A DNA stretch of 6,837 nt from an uncultured bacterium (GCA_903954205.1 CAJBMR010000048.1:1-6837), one strand, 5' to 3'. Shown: positions 1-5,836, numbered from the stretch's first letter. A program made the numbers and translations. The notes: generated by a model not told the origin, from the letters alone.

Positions 1-248
1 CCCATCTGGTCAACGACCTGCAGCCCGCGGCCCTCGCGCTTCGGCCATCCTTAGCCGGCGTCCTCGATGCCGGCATCGAACTCGGCGCACTGGCGGGCAT
101 GGTCTCCGGGAGCGGGCCCACATGCGTCTTCCTCGCCGATGGCCGCGAAGCCGCCATCGCCCTGGCTGCGGAGATGGCCGGGACCGGGCTGGTCCGGGGA
201 GTCCGTCACGCCGTTGGTCCGGTGCCGGGGGCGCGGGTCGTCGCGTGA
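1..248 (+). CDS. ispE: IspE, 4-diphosphocytidyl-2-C-methyl-D-erythritol kinase, C-terminal part only
   Basis: This is the 3' end of a gene that begins before the window. The frame is open from base 3 and stops at TGA 246-248, leaving 81 codons of a protein that is usually about 300 residues long. IspE is a cytoplasmic GHMP-family kinase that phosphorylates the 2-hydroxyl of CDP-methylerythritol in the non-mevalonate (MEP) isoprenoid pathway. Visible landmarks are NDLQPAAL near the start of the fragment and the family's C-terminal glycine-rich motif, here MVSGSGPTCVFLADG. Both are characteristic of IspE, so the family call is firm even though the catalytic N-terminal half is outside the window. 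The gene converges on the tetR gene with only 2 nt between the stop codons. No terminator-like hairpin is obvious at the junction, so any terminator must lie inside the coding ends. Confidence 0.88.
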   Translation, partial: HLVNDLQPAALALRPSLAGVLDAGIELGALAGMVSGSGPTCVFLADGREAAIALAAEMAGTGLVRGVRHAVGPVPGARVVA

Positions 249-250
249 CG

Positions 251-850
251 TCATCGGCGCGGTGACGGGGGCTTTGCCTCGAGGTGAGCCAGGCCATTCC
301 ACGCGAGGTTGACGAGGTGGGAGACCACCTCCTCCTTGCGCGGCTTGCGCACGTCGAGCCACCACTGCCCGGTCAGGGCAGTCATCCCTACGAGCATCTG
401 CGAGTACATCGGCGCGAGCCTTGTCGGGAAGCCGTGCGCCTTGAACTGGTCGGCGAGCAAGTGCTCGACCTGGCCGGCCACATCGACGATGAGGCTTGCG
501 AAGGAGCCGGTCTGCTGTGACACGGGCGAGTCACGGACGAGGATGCGAAATCCGTCGGGCTGCGCATCGATGTAGTCGAAGAGGGCCATGCCGGCCTGCT
601 CGAGGAGTTGGCGCGGATGGGTCCCCTGCAGAGCGCCGCTGATCGTCGACAGCAGTTGGTTCATCTCCCTGTCGACGACGACGGCGTAGAGGCCCTCCTT
701 GCCACCGAAGTGCTCGTAGACGACGGGCTTGGACACCCCGGCCGTCGCCGCGACTTCCTCGACGCTGACGGCCTCGAAGCCCTTCTCGGCGAAGAGGGTG
801 CGGCCGACGGAGATGAGTTGCTCACGCCGTTCCCGGCCGGACATGCGCAT
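251..850 (-). CDS. TetR-family transcriptional regulator, probably of the adjacent desaturase
   Basis: The protein has 199 residues, a normal TetR length. Residues 8-55 form the DNA-binding domain, with an LFAEKGFEAVSVEEVA stretch followed by the recognition-helix region GVSKPVVYEHFGGKEGLY. The rest should be the helical ligand-binding and dimer domain, including a WWLDVRKP segment near residue 165. From memory it resembles the TetR protein encoded next to glmU in mycobacteria (Rv1019 type); this was not checked. ATG 850 is preceded on the minus strand by AGGG about 10 nt upstream; ATG 844 is a possible alternative. The gene starts 23 nt after the desaturase stop on the same strand, so the two are probably cotranscribed. 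Regulators placed this way commonly repress their own operon through a lipid or acyl-CoA ligand. That ligand is an inference here, not something the sequence shows. Confidence 0.9.
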   Translation of the reverse strand: MRMSGRERREQLISVGRTLFAEKGFEAVSVEEVAATAGVSKPVVYEHFGGKEGLYAVVVDREMNQLLSTISGALQGTHPRQLLEQAGMALFDYIDAQPDGFRILVRDSPVSQQTGSFASLIVDVAGQVEHLLADQFKAHGFPTRLAPMYSQMLVGMTALTGQWWLDVRKPRKEEVVSHLVNLAWNGLAHLEAKPPSPRR

Positions 851-873
851 GGCTAATCGTCCCTAATCCGGAC

Positions 874-1869
874 CTAGGTGGTGGCTGCCGCGCCAGGCTC
901 GTCTGCGGGGGACCAACCTCGGATGCGTCGCTGGAGGGCCGGATCCTTCAGCTTGGCCGCCAGACGGGCAGGGTTGGGCCAGCGGACGTCGCGAGCCAGG
1001 CGCATCCGCTCCATGGCGCGAATGACTCCGGCACTGATGTCGACCTGGCCGCGCAGCACGCCGTGGCGCGCCGCGGTGGGCTCGGCGTGATGCAGGTTGT
1101 GCCAGGACTCACCGAGCGAGGGCAGTGCCAGCCAGCGGTTGTTGGTCGCCATATCGCGGGTGCGGAAGGGCCTCTGTCCGAAGACATGGCAGATGGAGTT
1201 GATCGACCACGTCACGTGGTGCACGAGGGCGATGCGCACAACCCCGGCCCAGAAGAGCGCGGTGAGCGCGCCCTGCCAGGACCAGGTGAGGAGGCCGCCG
1301 AGGATGGCGGGAAGCAGAATTGTCGACAGGACGATCAGGGGGAAGTAGCGCGACACGCGCTGCAGAGCGGCGTCTGCTCGGATATCCGGTGCGTAGCGCT
1401 CGATTGAGGTCTGCTGTCCGTCAAAAAGCCAGCCCACGTGCGCGTAGACGAGGCCCTTGGCTACCGCGCGGCGCGATGTGCCGTAGCGCCACGGGCTATG
1501 CGGATCACCCTCTTCGTCGCTTCGTGCATGGTGCCGGCGGTGGTCGGCGACCCACTGGCCGAGGGACCCTTGGACGGCCGTAGACCCCGCCACGGCGAGG
1601 GCAACCGATACCCAGGTCGGTGCCTTGAAGGAGCCGTGGGTGAAGTGGCGGTGGAACCCCACGGTGATGCCCCCCGCGGCGATGACGTAGAAGACGAAGG
1701 CGAGCACGAGATCGGTCCAGCCGAGCCAGCCGCCCCATGCGACCGGGATGGCGAGGACCACGGCGAGGAGGGGCACGGCGACGAAGACACCGATCGTGGT
1801 GCGCATGCCTGTCGCCATGGGCTCCGTGACCGGTCGCCCCGTGCTCTGCTCGTTGACGATCGCCGTCAT
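874..1869 (-). CDS. Membrane acyl-CoA (fatty acid) desaturase
   Basis: This 331-residue integral membrane di-iron enzyme of the stearoyl-CoA desaturase family introduces a double bond, probably at position 9, into a saturated acyl-CoA, using O2 and electrons from a reductase partner. All three histidine boxes are present: H73-x4-H78 (HRHFTH), H110-x2-HH114 (HRRHH) and H257-x2-HH261 (HNLHH). Extra conserved histidines include H124 in GDPHSP. Hydrophobic segments lie at about residues 26-44, 51-70, 86-104, 176-195 and 200-218. An open frame extends 25 codons further upstream to 1944, but ATG 1869 is chosen because AGGGG sits 5 nt before it and the extra residues are arginine-rich and unlike the family. 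The stop is TAG at 876-874. It lies upstream of the tetR gene in the same transcription unit and likely sets membrane lipid unsaturation. No electron-transfer partner gene is visible in the window. Confidence 0.92.
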   Translation of the reverse strand: MTAIVNEQSTGRPVTEPMATGMRTTIGVFVAVPLLAVVLAIPVAWGGWLGWTDLVLAFVFYVIAAGGITVGFHRHFTHGSFKAPTWVSVALAVAGSTAVQGSLGQWVADHRRHHARSDEEGDPHSPWRYGTSRRAVAKGLVYAHVGWLFDGQQTSIERYAPDIRADAALQRVSRYFPLIVLSTILLPAILGGLLTWSWQGALTALFWAGVVRIALVHHVTWSINSICHVFGQRPFRTRDMATNNRWLALPSLGESWHNLHHAEPTAARHGVLRGQVDISAGVIRAMERMRLARDVRWPNPARLAAKLKDPALQRRIRGWSPADEPGAAATT

Positions 1870-1874
1870 GTCTA

Positions 1875-1879
1875 CCCCT
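1875..1879 (-). promoter_or_regulatory. Ribosome binding site that sets the desaturase start
   Basis: On the minus strand AGGGG is followed by 5 nt (TAGAC) and the ATG at 1869. It supports the 331-residue start over the longer frame beginning at 1944, which would run through the promoter and operator region. Confidence 0.7.
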
Positions 1880-1899
1880 GATTCCGTGTCCCGATAAAA

Positions 1900-1931
1900 C
1901 CTACGCCACCGTAACCTACGGTTGCGTAACC
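1900..1931. promoter_or_regulatory. Two overlapping TetR-type operators, tandem at 15 bp
   Basis: On the plus strand, CCTACG-N4-CGTAACC occurs at 1900-1916 and again at 1915-1931, so the copies are offset by exactly 15 bp and share two bases. Each has a dyad core TACG-N4-CGTA, the symmetry expected of a TetR dimer site. A second dyad, CCGTA-ACC-TACGG at 1909-1921, bridges the two copies. The site lies 31 bp upstream of the desaturase ATG and covers its candidate promoter. Inference: the regulator encoded at 251-850 binds here. The cognate protein is not proven by sequence. Confidence 0.6.
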
Positions 1932-1937
1932 TGTCCA
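1908..1937 (-). promoter_or_regulatory. Candidate promoter of the desaturase-tetR unit
   Basis: Read on the minus strand, TGGACA (1937-1932) resembles a -35 box. After 18 nt it is followed by TACGGT (1913-1908), which fits the TANNNT -10 pattern. Transcription would then start near 1901, giving a leader of about 31 nt before ATG 1869. The spacing is at the long end of normal and only the -35 is a strong match, so this is a prediction. The tandem operators overlap both the spacer and the -10, which fits repression. Confidence 0.45.
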
Positions 1938-1977
1938 GGGCCACCCGCGCCTAGGGGTCCTGCGAGACTTCGGGACG

Positions 1978-1992
1978 GATCCCCTGGGGATC
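1978..1992. repeat. Perfect 15-nt palindrome just before tRNA-Gln
   Basis: GATCCCCTGGGGATC has two 7-nt arms around a single T and ends 4 nt before the first base of the tRNA. As RNA it could form a 6-bp stem with a CUG loop. Flanking CGGGA (1971-1975) can also pair with the tRNA acceptor bases TCCCG (1997-2001). It could be a protein-binding site, a leader hairpin removed by RNase P, or chance in GC-rich DNA. I found no convincing -35/-10 pair for the tRNA in 1938-1996, so how the tRNA is transcribed is unclear. Confidence 0.4.
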
Positions 1993-1996
1993 TCGA

Positions 1997-2067
1997 TCCC
2001 GGCTCGTCTAATGGCAGGACAAGAGACTTTGGATCTCTGAATGGGGGTTCGACTCCCTCGCCGGGAG
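1997..2067 (+). tRNA. tRNA-Gln (anticodon TTG)
   Basis: A complete cloverleaf can be drawn. The acceptor stem is TCCCGGC (1997-2003) with GCCGGGA (2060-2066), a perfect 7 bp, and the discriminator base is G2067. The D arm is GTCT/GGAC around AATGGCA. The anticodon stem AGAGA/TCTCT encloses the loop CTTTGGA, giving anticodon TTG at 2029-2031, which reads CAA and, by wobble, CAG. The variable region is 4 nt. The T stem GGGGG/CCCTC (one G-T pair) encloses TTCGACT. The 3' CCA is not encoded and must be added after transcription. The tRNA lies 74 nt before glmU, a placement seen in many actinobacteria. Confidence 0.96.
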
Positions 2068-2101
2068 CTCCCGCACCACGGGATAGGGTGCCCACGTCTG
2101 C

Positions 2102-2115
2102 TGCCCTTCGGGGCA
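2102..2115 (+). other. UUCG-capped hairpin between tRNA-Gln and glmU
   Basis: TGCCC-TTCG-GGGCA forms a 5-bp stem closed by a UUCG tetraloop, a very stable combination. It is followed by ACCCTTCTCG rather than a run of T, so it would be a poor intrinsic terminator. It may mark the 3' end of the tRNA precursor or lie in the glmU leader. A TANNNT match, TAGGGT (2084-2089), lies just upstream and could be a -10 box for glmU, but no -35 box is visible because that position falls inside the tRNA. The hairpin ends 11 nt before the GGAGG used by glmU. Confidence 0.4.
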
Positions 2116-2141
2116 ACCCTTCTCGTGGAGGTCCGTGAGCG

Positions 2142-3602
2142 GTGACGTCGCAGGGCCCGATCGTCATCGTCCTCGCCGCGGGCGAGGGGACCCGCATGCG
2201 CTCTGCTACCCCCAAGGTCTTGCATCCCATCGCAGGGCGATCCCTCATCGGGCACGTGCTCGAAGCAGCGTCTGCAGTCGATCCCTCCCACGTTGTCGTG
2301 GTCATCGGCCACGGACGCGACGCAGTGCTTGCGCACTTGGAGGAAGTCGCACCCTGGGTGGACACGGTCGTCCAGGAGGAGCAGCGCGGCACGGGTCACG
2401 CGGTGCGCATCGCACTCACTGCGCTGGCATCGGCGCACGCGCTGTCGTCGGCAACCGTCGTCGTCCTGAGTGGCGACACCCCGCTGCTCACCGGAGAGAC
2501 CGTGCGCGCTCTGGTCGATGAGCAGGTGCGCACAGGAGCTTCCGCGACATTGCTGACAGCCGTAGTCCCTGATCCCACGGGCTACGGTCGCGTCGTGCGC
2601 GGTCCCGACGCTTCCGTCCAGGTGATCGTCGAGCATCGTGACGCCTCCGACCAAGTGCTCGCGATCAGTGAGATCAATGCCGGCATGTACGCCTTTGACC
2701 CCGCGCGCCTTGCCCCGGTGCTCGAGCGGCTCACCACCGCCAATGACCAGGGCGAGGAATACCTCACGGACGTCGTGGGCATCCTCCGCGGTGACGGCCA
2801 TCCTGTCTCCGGCCTCGTCGTCGACGACCCCCACGAGATCCTCGGGGTCAATGACCGCGTGCAGTTGGCCGAGGCGGCCGCCCTGATGCGTGACCGCATT
2901 AACGAACGATGGATGCGCGCGGGAGTGTCCATGCTCGATCCCCAGTCGACCTGGATCGATGTCGACGTCGATCTCGCATCCGACGTGACGATCCTTCCGC
3001 AGACATCGCTACTCGGGCCGACATCCGTCTCCACGGGTGCGCGCATCGGACCGGGCACGACCCTGACCTCATGCGAGGTCGGCGAGGGCGCGACGCTCAT
3101 GCACACGTGGGCCGAGCTCGCCGTCATCGAGGCGGGTGCCAGCGTGGGTCCCTTCACCTACCTGCGTCCGGGTGCACGACTGGGTCCGCACGCTCGCGCG
3201 GGAGCCTTCGTAGAGATGAAGAACGCCACCCTCGGGGAGGGCGCCAAGGTCCCCCACCTGTCCTATGTGGGCGACGCAGAGGTGGGGGAGGGCACCAACA
3301 TCGGCGCAGCCACGATTTTCGTCAATTACGACGGGCAGGCGAAGCACCGCACCACGATTGGCCGTCATGCGCGCATCGGCAGCGACACCATGCTGGTGGC
3401 GCCCGTGACAGTGGGCGATGGCGCCTACACGGCCGCGGGCTCGGTGATCACCGAGGACGTCCCCGCGGGGGCGATGGCCGTCGGTCGCGCGCAGCAGCGC
3501 AATATCCCGGGGTGGGTGCAGCGCAAGCGCCCCGGTACCGAATCGGCGCGTGCCGCCGACGCAGACCACGTGCAGCCCCCGACCAGCGAGGAGTCACCGT
3601 GA
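2142..3602 (+). CDS. glmU: GlmU, bifunctional GlcN-1-P acetyltransferase / GlcNAc-1-P uridyltransferase
   Basis: This 486-residue cytoplasmic enzyme makes UDP-N-acetylglucosamine for peptidoglycan by acetylating glucosamine-1-phosphate and then transferring UMP. The N-terminal uridyltransferase domain (about 1-250) has the nucleotide loop LAAGEGTRMRS at 11-21 with PKVLH after it, QRGTGHA at 81-87, SGDTP with metal-binding D112, and GVNDR near its end. The C-terminal left-handed beta-helix (about 260-460) has LRPGARLG, EMKNATLGEGAKVPHLSYVGD with probable catalytic H372, the NYDG motif and the closing AAGSVITEDVPAGA. The last 30 residues look disordered, as in other actinobacterial homologues, making it slightly longer than the E. 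coli enzyme. GTG 2142 is chosen because VIVLAAG follows closely and GGAGG (2127-2131) lies 10 nt upstream; GTG 2135 is out of frame. Its stop overlaps the prs start by 4 nt, indicating coupled translation. No key residue is missing. Confidence 0.97.
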   Translation: MTSQGPIVIVLAAGEGTRMRSATPKVLHPIAGRSLIGHVLEAASAVDPSHVVVVIGHGRDAVLAHLEEVAPWVDTVVQEEQRGTGHAVRIALTALASAHALSSATVVVLSGDTPLLTGETVRALVDEQVRTGASATLLTAVVPDPTGYGRVVRGPDASVQVIVEHRDASDQVLAISEINAGMYAFDPARLAPVLERLTTANDQGEEYLTDVVGILRGDGHPVSGLVVDDPHEILGVNDRVQLAEAAALMRDRINERWMRAGVSMLDPQSTWIDVDVDLASDVTILPQTSLLGPTSVSTGARIGPGTTLTSCEVGEGATLMHTWAELAVIEAGASVGPFTYLRPGARLGPHARAGAFVEMKNATLGEGAKVPHLSYVGDAEVGEGTNIGAATIFVNYDGQAKHRTTIGRHARIGSDTMLVAPVTVGDGAYTAAGSVITEDVPAGAMAVGRAQQRNIPGWVQRKRPGTESARAADADHVQPPTSEESP

Positions 3603-4594
3603 GCGAGTTGACCGTCCCCCCGAGTAAGCGACTCGTTCTCCTCACGGGACGGGCCCACCCCGATCTCGGCGAGGAGGTGGCGTCACACCTCGGCACCGAC
3701 CTGTGCCCCGTGGATGCCTACGAGTTCGCGAACGGCGAGATCTTCGTCCGCTTCAAGGAGTCGGTCCGCGGTTGCGACGCCTTCGTGATGCAAAGCCACA
3801 CGGCTCCCATCAACACCTGGATCATGGAGCAGCTCATCATGGTCGACGCCCTCAAGCGGGCCTCGGCCAAGCGCATCACGGTGATCGCGCCGTTCTACGG
3901 CTATGCCCGCCAGGACAAGAAGCACCGCGGCCGAGAGCCCATCTCCGCCCGGCTGATGGCTGATCTCTTCAAGGCTGCGGGTGCTGACCGTCTCATCACC
4001 GTCGACCTCCACACCTCGCAGATCCAAGGATTCTTCGACGGACCGGTCGATCATCTCTTCGCACTGCCGCTCCTCGCGGACCACATTGCGGCGCGTGTCG
4101 ACCTGGATCGGATCACTGTCGTCTCCCCTGATGCAGGACGCGTCCGCGTGGCAGAGAAGTGGACCGACATCCTCGGTGCCCCGCTCGCGATCATCCACAA
4201 GCGGCGTGATCCTGACACTCCTAACGAAGTGAGGGTCTTCGAGGTCGTGGGTGATGTCCGTGATCGCGTGTGCATCGTTGTCGATGACATGATCGACACG
4301 GGCGGCACGATCGTGAAGGCCGCGGACACGCTCTTCGACAACGGTGCAGCCGAGGTCATCGTCGCGGCCACGCACGGGATCCTCAGCGAGCCCGCTGCCC
4401 AACGCCTGCAGGAGTCGCGGATCAGCGAGGTCGTCGTCACCAACACGCTTCCCATCCCGCCGGATCGTCAGTTCGAGAAGCTCACGATCCTGTCCATCGC
4501 GCCCCTGCTCGCCCAGGCGATCTACGAGGTCTTCACGGACGGCTCCGTGACGCGCATGTTCGAGACGCCCGAGCGCATCCCGACGTCGCACTGA
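3599..4594 (+). CDS. prs: Prs, ribose-phosphate diphosphokinase (PRPP synthetase)
   Basis: This 331-residue cytoplasmic enzyme transfers diphosphate from ATP to ribose-5-phosphate, giving PRPP for nucleotides, histidine, tryptophan and, in mycobacteria, cell-wall arabinan donors. Visible motifs are FANGEIFVRF at 43-52, the ATP-site RQDK at 104-107 followed by HRGREPIS, VDLHTSQIQGFFD with metal-binding H138, SPDAGRVRVAEKW, and the PRPP-binding loop VVDDMIDTGGT at about 227-237. The DAGRVRVA version, with arginine where E. coli has glycine, is normal in actinobacteria. The frame is open far upstream, but that part is a shadow of glmU. GTG 3599 is chosen because GAGGAG (3588-3593) lies 5 nt before it and the family N-terminus begins here. 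Its GTGA junction overlaps the glmU stop. GlcNAc and PRPP supply thus share one transcript. A 166-nt gap separates it from rplY. Confidence 0.96.
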   Translation: MSELTVPPSKRLVLLTGRAHPDLGEEVASHLGTDLCPVDAYEFANGEIFVRFKESVRGCDAFVMQSHTAPINTWIMEQLIMVDALKRASAKRITVIAPFYGYARQDKKHRGREPISARLMADLFKAAGADRLITVDLHTSQIQGFFDGPVDHLFALPLLADHIAARVDLDRITVVSPDAGRVRVAEKWTDILGAPLAIIHKRRDPDTPNEVRVFEVVGDVRDRVCIVVDDMIDTGGTIVKAADTLFDNGAAEVIVAATHGILSEPAAQRLQESRISEVVVTNTLPIPPDRQFEKLTILSIAPLLAQAIYEVFTDGSVTRMFETPERIPTSH

Positions 4595-4601
4595 CCGGCT
4601 A

Positions 4602-4620
4602 CCCCGGTCCCGCCCCGGGG
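4602..4620 (+). terminator. Possible terminator or attenuator hairpin after prs
   Basis: CCCCGG (4602-4607) and CCGGGG (4615-4620) form a perfect 6-bp GC stem around a 7-nt loop, starting 7 nt after the prs stop. No T run follows, so it is not a classical intrinsic terminator, although T-poor hairpins have been proposed to act in actinobacteria. It may separate glmU-prs from rplY or only partly reduce read-through. Confidence 0.4.
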
Positions 4621-4632
4621 GGATGCCTCGGC

Positions 4633-4638
4633 TAGAGT
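4633..4638 (+). promoter_or_regulatory. Possible -10 box for rplY
   Basis: TAGAGT fits the TANNNT pattern and sits after the hairpin that follows prs. Transcription would start near 4645, giving a leader of about 115 nt. No -35 box is recognisable 16-18 nt upstream, where the sequence is a run of C and G, so support is weak. Confidence 0.25.
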
Positions 4639-4657
4639 CGGGGCGCTCCTCGGCGAG

Positions 4658-4742
4658 GGTGCGATTCGTGTGCACCGTGATCGACGTGGCCGCTGGCCGC
4701 ACCACGCCGTGGCTGCTCCGCTTGGAGGCCGTCTCCAGCGGT
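4658..4742 (+). promoter_or_regulatory. Structured 5' leader of rplY
   Basis: Two helices can be drawn in the leader. The first is GGTGC (4658-4662) with GCACC (4672-4676), 5 bp with a 9-nt loop. The second is CCGCTGG (4690-4696) with CCAGCGG (4735-4741), 7 perfect bp plus a G-U pair at 4689/4742. Inside its 38-nt loop is a small hairpin, CCAC-GCC-GTGG (4702-4712). The second helix ends 5 nt before the Shine-Dalgarno AGGAGG, close enough to affect ribosome access. E. coli rplY is known to be autoregulated by bL25 through its mRNA leader; equivalent control here is inference only, and no match to the E. coli leader is claimed. Confidence 0.4.
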
Positions 4743-4747
4743 GAACG

Positions 4748-4753
4748 AGGAGG
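4748..4753 (+). promoter_or_regulatory. Ribosome binding site that sets the rplY start
   Basis: AGGAGG is a perfect Shine-Dalgarno placed 7 nt before GTG 4761. It rules in the 153-residue bL25 start and against the in-frame ATG at 4623, whose 46 extra residues are unlike any bL25 N-terminus. Confidence 0.85.
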
Positions 4754-4760
4754 TCGCATC

Positions 4761-5222
4761 GTGAACATCCGCCTGGAGGCAGAGCCTCGCTCCGACTTCG
4801 GTAAGGGTGCCGCGCGGCGGCTGCGCCGTTCCGGCCGTATCCCGGTCGTCCTCTACGGCAGCGGCACCGAACTTGTGCACCTCTCACTCCCCGGCCACGA
4901 TCTCGAGCAGGCACTGCGCAAGCCGAAGGTGACCCTCGAGATCGTGCAGGGCTCTGCGACCACGCTGGCCAAGCCCCGCGACGTGCAGCGCGACCCGGTG
5001 CGCCGCTCCATCGAGCACGTCGACCTCATCATCGTCACCGCCTCCGAGGCACGCGATCGTGCAGCGGAAGCGGAGGTGCTCGTGGCCGAGGCGGCAGCTG
5101 CTGCCGAAGCGGCTGCTTCTGCTCCTGCGCCTAAGGGTCCGTCGGAGGAGTCGGTCATCGAGGCCGCGGCTGCAGCTGCCGAATCGGCCGAGTCGGCTGA
5201 CTCGTCCGGCGACGAATCCTGA
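4761..5222 (+). CDS. rplY: Ribosomal protein bL25 (5S rRNA-binding), with low-complexity Ala/Glu tail
   Basis: This 153-residue protein of the large ribosomal subunit binds 5S rRNA. Residues 1-93 are a standard bL25 domain: RLEAEPRSDFGKGAARRLRRSGRIPVVLYG at 4-33, then HLSLPGHD, KPRDVQRDPVRR and the closing IEHVDLIIV. Actinobacterial homologues commonly carry a second folded CTC/TL5 beta domain, bringing them to about 190-220 residues. Here residues 94-153 are instead almost wholly A, E, S and D, with an APAPKG break near 121-126 and an acidic end. The reading frame is intact with a normal TGA, so this looks like a natural replacement of the CTC domain, though a frameshifted original cannot be ruled out without relatives. 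The GTG start follows a perfect AGGAGG. A 41-nt gap before pth holds a 5-bp GC hairpin (5230-5246). Having rplY next to pth is common and groups translation functions together. Confidence 0.93.
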   Translation: MNIRLEAEPRSDFGKGAARRLRRSGRIPVVLYGSGTELVHLSLPGHDLEQALRKPKVTLEIVQGSATTLAKPRDVQRDPVRRSIEHVDLIIVTASEARDRAAEAEVLVAEAAAAAEAAASAPAPKGPSEESVIEAAAAAAESAESADSSGDES

Positions 5223-5229
5223 GGCTCTT

Positions 5230-5246
5230 CCGCCGCGCGCGGGCGG
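5230..5246 (+). other. Small GC hairpin in the rplY-pth gap
   Basis: CCGCC (5230-5234) pairs with GGCGG (5242-5246) around a 7-nt GCGCGCG loop. It has no T run, so it is unlikely to terminate. It lies just upstream of the weak pth ribosome binding site (GGGGG at 5252-5256) and may only reflect GC-rich composition. Confidence 0.25.
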
Positions 5247-5263
5247 ATGATGGGGGCGGCGCC

Positions 5264-5836
5264 ATGCAGGCCTGGCTCGTCATAGGACTGGGCAATCCCG
5301 GACCCGAGTATGCGCGGACGCGACACAACGTCGGCGCCATGGCCGTCGAGGCCCTGGCCGAGCGATGGGGTGGCCGCCTCAAGTCCGACCGCTACACCCG
5401 ATGCGACGTCTTCGACGCGCGCTGGCAGGGACACCGCGTCGTGCTAGCGCGCGGAAGGTCCTACATGAATGAGTCCGGCGGACCCGTGAAGTCGTTGGCG
5501 GACCACTTCCATGTCCCCGTAGACCGCACGGTCGTCGTTCACGACGAACTCGACATCCCCTTCGGTGCGCTGCGCGTGAAGCAGGGGGGTGGTGATGGCG
5601 GCCACAATGGCCTGCGGAGTATCCGCAAGGTCCTCGGCACGGGCGAGACGGTCCGTATTCGCATGGGCATCGGCCGTCCTCCGGGCCGGCAGGATCCAGC
5701 GGACTATGTCCTCAAGGCCTTCAGTGGCACTCAGCGTGATGAGCTCGACCTGCTCCTCGATCGGGCTGACGACGCGATTGAGTGTGTCATCCAAGACGGC
5801 GTTGCCATGGCGCAGAATAGGTTCAACTCCGAATAG
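5264..5836 (+). CDS. pth: Pth, peptidyl-tRNA hydrolase
   Basis: This 190-residue cytoplasmic esterase releases peptides from peptidyl-tRNAs that drop off ribosomes, recycling the tRNA. It is a typical length for bacterial Pth. The active-site residues of the E. coli enzyme (N10, H20, D93, N114) all have counterparts one position later: N11 in GLGNPG, H21 in TRHNVG, D94 in HDELDIPFG and N115 in GGHNGLRSI. YMNESG at 67-72 matches the substrate-contact segment. ATG 5264 is chosen because the conserved WLVIGLGNPG follows at once; the ATGs at 5247 and 5250 are out of frame. The ribosome binding site is a weak GGGGGCGG stretch, so translation may depend partly on rplY coupling across the 41-nt gap. 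The stop TAG lies inside the second copy of a short repeat. Confidence 0.96.
   Translation: MQAWLVIGLGNPGPEYARTRHNVGAMAVEALAERWGGRLKSDRYTRCDVFDARWQGHRVVLARGRSYMNESGGPVKSLADHFHVPVDRTVVVHDELDIPFGALRVKQGGGDGGHNGLRSIRKVLGTGETVRIRMGIGRPPGRQDPADYVLKAFSGTQRDELDLLLDRADDAIECVIQDGVAMAQNRFNSE

Noticed and set aside
1870..1944. 25-residue extension of the desaturase
   Set aside because: It would be translated from within the promoter and operators, is arginine-rich, and ATG 1869 has a proper ribosome binding site.
1872..2834. 320-codon open frame on the minus strand
   Set aside because: It crosses the tRNA-Gln gene, the operators and the first half of glmU, and its product has no family resemblance.
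2909..3598. N-terminal extension of the prs frame
   Set aside because: This part is glmU read in another frame. Prs homology starts exactly at the GTG behind the ribosome binding site.
4623..4760. 46-residue N-terminal extension of bL25
   Set aside because: It has no bL25 similarity, lacks a ribosome binding site at ATG 4623, and a perfect Shine-Dalgarno precedes GTG 4761.
3683..4768. 361-codon open frame on the minus strand
   Set aside because: It lies antisense to prs and is a GC-bias shadow. Its product is arginine- and aspartate-rich with no recognisable domain, while the plus strand encodes a clear PRPP synthetase.
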